A stretch of 26,185 nucleotides of DNA from assembly GCA_020047885.1 (NCBI GenBank), contig JAIFNF010000261.1:1-26185 (forward strand). Reading direction: 5' to 3'. Source of the DNA: Gammaproteobacteria bacterium (GTDB lineage Bacteria; Pseudomonadota; Gammaproteobacteria; Competibacterales; Competibacteraceae). The notes below the pieces were generated by a model. It saw nothing but the letters and a program-made list of their open reading frames with translations, was not told the DNA's origin and made no database searches. Below are positions 21,768 to 26,185 of this stretch, piece after piece. The position numbers were made by a program, and so were the translations under genes. Every line of letters starts with the position of its first letter. The first letter of the stretch is position 1.

Positions 21768-22778
21768 ATGAATGAAATGGTGATTTATTTAACGGTGGGG
21801 CTGGTTGCGGGTCTGGTCGTCGGCGGCATGGTGATCTATCTGCTGCCTTACCGGAGCTTGCGCAGCGAAAACGCCCGGACGGTGGCGGAACTGACCGAGT
21901 TTCAGGCGCGCTGCAACGAGTTGCAGAGTACGTTGACTGAAGAACAGTCAAAAGGCTATCAGGGGCGCCAGACGATGCTGCTGCGGCAGAAACGGTTGGA
22001 GAGCGACCTGGCCGAGGCCAGCGAGCGGATGGCTGAGATGGAGCGGCAACACGCCGATTTTACGCAACGGGGTGAGCAGCAGTTGCAAACCCATCGGCAG
22101 GAAGCCGTGGATCTGCACGAAACCATCGATCGTCTGGAGCAGGAGCGAGCGGAACTGCAGGAACGCTTAGCGCAGAAGGAAGTCGCCTCGCGTGAGGAGC
22201 GGCAAAGCCTGTCGCTGCTGAACAGCCAGTTGGACGATGAGGTGAAGACGTTGCGCCGGGATAGGGAGCAGTTGAGCGCCCGGCTGGAACAACAGCAGGA
22301 CACCTGGGAGCAGGAGCGGCTGTCTTTGCAAATTCAGATGAATACGCTCGAGGACAACCTGTCGTTGCAAAAGATCGAGGGTGGATCCGGTCTGTCCCCG
22401 GATACCGAGCGCATGATGGGGCAATGGCAGGCCGAGTTGGAGGAATTGCGCAAGCAGCGCACGGCCTGGGAGGAAGAACGGCAGGTCTTCCAGGAACAGT
22501 TCAAACGGTTGCAGGCCGAGCGGCGGTCGCTACGCACTCAGGTAGCGCAGGGTTCCGGGGAATCGACGGACAGCGTAGGAGCCGACCTGCTGGCGCTGCG
22601 TCGACAATTGGATGACGCTCAAAAGGAATGTCAGACCTTGAAGGAGAAACTGGCGGCGCAGGATCTTCAGGCGCAACAAAAGTATGGCGCACTGGAAGCG
22701 GAAATCGAGCAATTGATGGAGCGGTTGGTGCGCGAACCGTCACGCGGGGCAGATAGCCCGAACGCCAACCACGGCTAA
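21768..22778 (+). CDS. Membrane-anchored long coiled-coil protein
   Basis: 336-residue protein. An N-terminal glycine-rich membrane helix, VIYLTVGLVAGLVVGGMVIY (about residues 5-24), is followed by almost continuous heptad-like Glu/Gln/Arg/Leu sequence to about residue 325, with a short break at GGSGLSPD. It has no enzymatic motif. The orientation should place the coil in the cytoplasm. The topology recalls YhcB/ZipA-like anchored rods, but the sequence is not recognised. ATG 21768 is preferred to GTG 21756 because a weak purine-rich AGTGGG lies just upstream. It is 48 bp after the receiver-anchor gene and 22 bp before srfB, so it is a likely scaffold linking the two at the membrane (inference). 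Confidence 0.8.
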   Translation: MNEMVIYLTVGLVAGLVVGGMVIYLLPYRSLRSENARTVAELTEFQARCNELQSTLTEEQSKGYQGRQTMLLRQKRLESDLAEASERMAEMERQHADFTQRGEQQLQTHRQEAVDLHETIDRLEQERAELQERLAQKEVASREERQSLSLLNSQLDDEVKTLRRDREQLSARLEQQQDTWEQERLSLQIQMNTLEDNLSLQKIEGGSGLSPDTERMMGQWQAELEELRKQRTAWEEERQVFQEQFKRLQAERRSLRTQVAQGSGESTDSVGADLLALRRQLDDAQKECQTLKEKLAAQDLQAQQKYGALEAEIEQLMERLVREPSRGADSPNANHG

Positions 22779-22800
22779 ACCGGTCGCGAAGGAGACAACG

Positions 22801-25728
22801 ATGCTGGCGAAGCTCAGGCGCTTTGGGCCACGGGTTAACCTGATTCCCAATACCGCGATTCAATTTCTGGATTTCGGTTTCAACGTGCATGAAATCCGGC
22901 TGTCGCGGGCGTTTCTGACAGCGGCCGGAGCCGATGGGCGGCCGGTGCTAACGCCTCTGTATGCCGACGACGCCAGCGGCCAGTTTGCGACGCGTGAGGG
23001 TCAATCGGTCAAGCCGGAACAGGTCTATTCCCTGAACGCGGCCAAGGCAGCGCTGATTTTTGACCAAGTGTGGCTGCCTATTCCCTTCCTGCGCGTTCGT
23101 GAGCGGCGGCCGGACGGCGATCATCGTTTCGACAATGGGCCGATCAACTGGGCGCGGGCACGGCTGCTGGAATTGCCCGCGCCGGATGCTGAGGGCTATA
23201 CCCACCGGGTGACGCTGGCGCTCGATACGCAGTTGCTGCCCACCCGCGAAGGTCGCCCCTATCTGGCCCCCAGTCCGCAGGATATGCAGTCCGGCGAGGA
23301 ATTCGCACTGAGTGACGCCGAGGACGATACCGGCGCTTTTCTGGCGCAGGAGTGGGTGCAGGAATGGCTGCATCAGCACTTCCACGCCTACGAACGGCGG
23401 CGACGCGCCCCACGGCGGGTCGATGAAGCGGCATTGCGTGCCAGTCCCGACGCACAAGCCGCTTGGTTGACGGTGTTGACGGTGTTGCGGAAAGCGGTCA
23501 CGCCACCCCATCTGCGCTTTACCTTTGTCGATGAGAGTGCCAACGCCCGGCTCAATCAACCCGTCGATGTCGATCTGGCGCTGGACATCGGCAATTCCCG
23601 CACCTGCGGGATGTTGATGGAGACCAGTGGCGACGCACCGGTGGATATGAATGACAGCTATCGGCTGGAATTGCGCGATCTGAGCCATCCGGAGCAGGTC
23701 TACAACGACCCCTTCCCCAGCCGGATTGAGTTTGCCCGCAGCGCGTTTGGCGACGAGAAGCTGTCCCGGCGCAGCGGCCGCAACAGCGCCTTTCTGTGGC
23801 CGACCGTGACCCGTGTCGGCTTCGAGGCGCAGGCGCTGTCCTATTTCAGTCATGGCGCGGAAGGCAGTACTGGGCTGTCCACGCCGAAGCGTTATTTGTG
23901 GGATACCGACCTGCGCCATCACGCTTGGCGGTTCAATCCCGGTACGGACAGTACCGGCGACAGTGGTCCGGTGACGACCGGTCCTTTCGTTGGGCATCTG
24001 CGTGAAGATGGCGAGGAGCTGGCAGCGGGTGATCCACCAGCGGTGGCTGCATTATTCTCACGCGGGTCGCTGATGAGTTTCTTCGTTGCCGAGGTGTTAC
24101 TGCAAGCCTTCGTCCAGGCCAATTCCCCGGCCCGCCGTTCCGAACGGGTCTATTCCGAAGCGCCGCGCCGGTTGCGGCGGGTGATTCTGACCCTGCCGAC
24201 CGCGATGCCTGTGGCGGAGCGCAAGCTGTTTACGCGCCGGGTGCATACCGCGATCCGGCTGACCTGGCGGGCGCTGGGGTTGAATGAAGATCAAGCGCCG
24301 GAACCGTTTCTGCAATGGGACGAAGCGACCGGCACGCAGATTGTCTTTCTCTACAACGAGGTCAAGCACAACTTCCAGGGCGACGCCGCGCTGTTTTTCC
24401 AGGTGTTTGGGCGGGTGCGGGACGGGTATGGGGAAACGCCCTGTTTGCGGCTGGCCAGTATTGATGTCGGCGGCGGCACCACCGATTTGATTATCACCAC
24501 CTATCAACTGGAAGGCGGCACTGCACTCCGGCCCACGCAGGAATTCCGCGAAGGCTTCAACATTGCCGGCGATGACGTGCTGTGTGGGCTGATTGAACGG
24601 AATGTGCTACCGACCCTGCTGGATGCCATTCGCCAAAGCGGCGCAGCGAATGCTGAAGAGCTGCTGGCGCGGCTATTGGGTGCCAATCGCGGCGATCAGG
24701 CCGAGCGCGAGCGGACCTTGCGCCGACAATTTGCCAGTCAGGTGGCGTTGCCATTGGCGCTGGCCATGTTGCAACGGTATGAAAACGCCGATTTGACCAC
24801 GGGCAATGAGGCAATCACGTTCAAACTGGCCGATGTGTACCCGCCCGGTGCTGGCCCGCATGAGCAGGTCACGGCCTTTCTGGAAGAGGCGGTGCGGGCA
24901 GTTGGCGGTCAGGGCTTCACGCTGGCCGAAGTGGCGTTTTCAACGACCATGCTGGCCATTGACACCACGGTGCGCCGGATTATCGGCCAGGTGCTCAGTG
25001 ACCTGTGCGAAGTGGCGTACCTGTACGACTGTGACTACTTGCTCATTTCCGGCCGACCCTGTCGGTTGCCGGCGGTGCGGGCGGCGATTCTGGCCAAACT
25101 GCCGGTTCCGCCGGATCGGATCGTCAGTCTGCACACCTACCGGGTGGGTGACTGGTACCCGTTCCGTTCCGTCGGGGGTCGATTGACCGATCCGAAAACG
25201 ACGGCGGCGGTGGGCGCGATGGTGTGCGCACTGTCGGAAGGGCAGTTGTACAGGTTCAATCTGCGCAGCCGCGAACTGGGGATGAAATCGACCGCCCGCT
25301 TTGTCGGTGTGCTGCAACAAACTGGGCAATTGAAACCAGAGGATGTGCTGTTCGCCAATCTGGAACTGGAGGATCACAAAACCCGCCTGCCGGAAGCGAC
25401 CTTCGATTTTTATGCGCCGGTCTTTCTCGGTTTCCGGCAATTGAATGTCAAACGCTGGCCGGCCTCGCCGCTGTATCGGGTCACGTTCGCCCATCCTCAG
25501 GATGCCCGCACTAAATCCCTGCCGCTCAAAGTCACGCTGGAGCGTTCTACCGATGAAAATGTCGATCTGGATTTCAAGATCATCTCGGTGGCCGATGCCG
25601 ATGGCAACCAGCAGCCGACTGGCGTGGTGCTCTTAAAATTGCAGACGCTTAAAGACGAATACGGCTACTGGCTGGATACCGGCATCTTCTCGATTTCCGC
25701 CCGACCTAGCGATACCCCGCGCCACTAA
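22801..25728 (+). CDS. srfB: SrfB-family protein with actin/Hsp70-like ATPase motifs
   Basis: 975-residue homologue of SrfB, a large family first named from the Salmonella srfABC locus; its biochemical function is not established. What is visible is an ASKHA (actin/Hsp70/sugar kinase) nucleotide-binding pattern: phosphate-1 motif LALDIGNSRTCGML at about 260-273, phosphate-2 motif IDVGGGTTDLIITT at about 554-567, and an adenosine-type loop LISGRPCRLPAVRAAI at about 748-763. The first 250 residues and the beta-rich C-terminus are outside that core. No signal peptide or membrane helix is seen, so it should be cytoplasmic. AAGGAG (22789-22794) lies six bases before ATG 22801, the strongest ribosome site of the operon. 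The partners are a receiver-anchor protein, a membrane coiled coil and a small membrane protein; SrfC would be expected next. Confidence 0.88.
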   Translation: MLAKLRRFGPRVNLIPNTAIQFLDFGFNVHEIRLSRAFLTAAGADGRPVLTPLYADDASGQFATREGQSVKPEQVYSLNAAKAALIFDQVWLPIPFLRVRERRPDGDHRFDNGPINWARARLLELPAPDAEGYTHRVTLALDTQLLPTREGRPYLAPSPQDMQSGEEFALSDAEDDTGAFLAQEWVQEWLHQHFHAYERRRRAPRRVDEAALRASPDAQAAWLTVLTVLRKAVTPPHLRFTFVDESANARLNQPVDVDLALDIGNSRTCGMLMETSGDAPVDMNDSYRLELRDLSHPEQVYNDPFPSRIEFARSAFGDEKLSRRSGRNSAFLWPTVTRVGFEAQALSYFSHGAEGSTGLSTPKRYLWDTDLRHHAWRFNPGTDSTGDSGPVTTGPFVGHLREDGEELAAGDPPAVAALFSRGSLMSFFVAEVLLQAFVQANSPARRSERVYSEAPRRLRRVILTLPTAMPVAERKLFTRRVHTAIRLTWRALGLNEDQAPEPFLQWDEATGTQIVFLYNEVKHNFQGDAALFFQVFGRVRDGYGETPCLRLASIDVGGGTTDLIITTYQLEGGTALRPTQEFREGFNIAGDDVLCGLIERNVLPTLLDAIRQSGAANAEELLARLLGANRGDQAERERTLRRQFASQVALPLALAMLQRYENADLTTGNEAITFKLADVYPPGAGPHEQVTAFLEEAVRAVGGQGFTLAEVAFSTTMLAIDTTVRRIIGQVLSDLCEVAYLYDCDYLLISGRPCRLPAVRAAILAKLPVPPDRIVSLHTYRVGDWYPFRSVGGRLTDPKTTAAVGAMVCALSEGQLYRFNLRSRELGMKSTARFVGVLQQTGQLKPEDVLFANLELEDHKTRLPEATFDFYAPVFLGFRQLNVKRWPASPLYRVTFAHPQDARTKSLPLKVTLERSTDENVDLDFKIISVADADGNQQPTGVVLLKLQTLKDEYGYWLDTGIFSISARPSDTPRH

Positions 25729-25731
25729 TCT

Positions 25732-25759
25732 CGAACCCCGAATCCCGAATCCCGAACCG
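25732..25759 (+). repeat. Short 7 bp tandem repeat between srfB and the next gene
   Basis: Four consecutive heptamers, CGAACCC, CGAATCC, CGAATCC and CGAACCG, occupy nearly all of the 33 bp between srfB and the small membrane protein gene. The spacer has no ribosome site, so the repeat has displaced or replaced normal leader sequence. Repeat-number change by slippage is possible. Confidence 0.7.
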
Positions 25760-25761
25760 CT

Positions 25762-26079
25762 ATGACCGACACACCGCTCCATCCCTCCCTGCAATCGCAG
25801 TTAATCGCTCATCGCCGTCGATCACGGCGAATGAGTCTGGCGATCTTTCTGACGATTGCGGGAGCCATGATCTTCGCTATGACTAGAGCGTTGCAGGGCA
25901 ACACCTTGGGCGACCTGCTGCAGTTGGCGATGATTGGCGGCATCGCACTGGTGATGGTGGTTGTGTGTGGGGGATTGATGTGGGGGCTAGATCATTTCAC
26001 GATGCGGCGGTTAATGGACAAAAATCGCCAGTTACAGGAACAAAATAGTAGCGCTGGAGATCATGGTTCATCAGATTAA
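25762..26079 (+). CDS. Small two-helix membrane protein of the srfB operon
   Basis: 105-residue protein. A basic N-terminal stretch (HRRRSRRM) is followed by two membrane helices, about 25-41 (LAIFLTIAGAMIFAM) and about 52-74 (LLQLAMIGGIALVMVVVCGG), then a short charged, probably coiled C-tail (LMDKNRQLQEQN). The positive N-terminus predicts both ends in the cytoplasm. I do not recognise a family. The position directly after srfB and before an orphan ribosome site suggests it is a structural partner of the SrfB complex. ATG 25762 has no ribosome site, so translation may depend on coupling to srfB. Confidence 0.75.
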   Translation: MTDTPLHPSLQSQLIAHRRRSRRMSLAIFLTIAGAMIFAMTRALQGNTLGDLLQLAMIGGIALVMVVVCGGLMWGLDHFTMRRLMDKNRQLQEQNSSAGDHGSSD

Positions 26080-26080
26080 C

Positions 26081-26100
26081 GGAGGAAAATCAAGTCGTCA
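26081..26100 (+). promoter_or_regulatory. Orphan ribosome binding site without a start codon
   Basis: GGAGG (26081-26085) lies one base after the stop of the small membrane protein, as if for a tightly linked next gene, but no ATG, GTG or TTG follows at usable spacing. Sequence resembling a transposon end begins within about 10-15 bases. Confidence 0.5.
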
Positions 26101-26185
26101 ATCACCCCGCCCTAAAGGGCGAGGCTTGTGGTGGATAAAACCGCAAGTCTGGATTGACCAGACTCAGCCCAGAACATCGGGCTAC
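26100..26185 (-). mobile_element. Probable right end of an IS200/IS605 (TnpB-type) element
   Basis: Three stem-loops follow one another: CGCCC-TAAA-GGGCG (26108-26121), AGTCTGG-ATTGA-CCAGACT (26146-26164) and AGCCC-N8-GGGCT (26166-26183). Read on the minus strand, the last part, AAGCCTCGCCCTTTAGGGCG, is like the terminal hairpin seen at the right ends of IS605-family elements, where the omega/reRNA of TnpB is encoded. If so, a tnpB gene on the minus strand should lie just right of the window. No coding sequence of the element is inside the window. Confidence 0.45.

Noticed and set aside
22948..23997. Long open frame (349 codons) on the minus strand inside srfB
   Set aside because: It is antisense to a well-supported gene in GC-rich DNA, has low-complexity Arg/Gln/Gly composition, and shows no recognisable motif or ribosome site.
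1..26185. tRNA or rRNA genes
   Set aside because: None were recognised on either strand by eye.

Overview
The window is a 26 kb, fairly GC-rich bacterial chromosome segment. Gene content points to a gammaproteobacterium that builds a polysaccharide matrix: a Wzx/Wzy-type polysaccharide cluster, sigma-54 control, LruC-type secreted proteins, multidomain c-di-GMP signalling, and a SrfB homologue. A floc-forming lineage such as the Competibacter relatives would fit, but the genus is inference; there is no rRNA or other marker gene here.

Region A (1-9.0 kb) is a surface-polysaccharide assembly cluster. On the plus strand are the tail of an unidentified gene, a GT2 glycosyltransferase, a hexapeptide acyltransferase, and an O-antigen ligase/polymerase-like membrane protein. 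A membrane-anchored SGNH esterase (minus strand) lies back to back with an 867-residue fusion of adenylation domain, carrier protein and membrane acyltransferase-3. On the minus strand are a Wzx-type flippase and a second hexapeptide acyltransferase, coupled by an ATGA overlap.

Region B (9.0-16.3 kb) is a probable sigma-54 regulon with its activator. An NtrC-like enhancer-binding protein (minus strand) is followed by two plus-strand units: an LruC-domain secreted protein alone, then two small exported proteins, a secreted glycoside-hydrolase-like protein and a serine-acetyltransferase-like enzyme. Each unit has a strong -24/-12 sigma-54 promoter, upstream palindromes of type TGCCA-N3-TGGCA, an AT-rich stretch between, and a conserved 20-base leader after the predicted transcription start. 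This suggests the adjacent activator switches on secretion of matrix proteins and matrix modification together.

Region C (16.3-20.4 kb, minus strand) is a signalling block: a stand-alone receiver, an HPt protein, and a REC-REC-PAS-GGDEF-EAL protein that is broken twice. One break is a 92 bp insertion flanked by a perfect 8 bp target duplication inside the second receiver; the other is a net +1 frameshift at the start of the GGDEF domain. No histidine kinase is present.

Region D (20.6-26.1 kb, plus strand) is an operon around srfB: a receiver protein with a C-terminal membrane anchor, a membrane-anchored coiled-coil protein, SrfB (with actin/Hsp70-type ATPase motifs), and a small two-helix membrane protein. 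A good ribosome binding site then follows with no start codon, and directly after it come three stem-loops resembling the right end of an IS200/IS605 (TnpB) element, so the next operon gene (srfC would be expected) appears displaced or interrupted.

Three copies of a nested inverted-repeat element (about 128-191 bp) lie in gene junctions at 1.1, 6.6 and 10.5 kb; in two of them the element termini supply the stop codons of the neighbouring genes.
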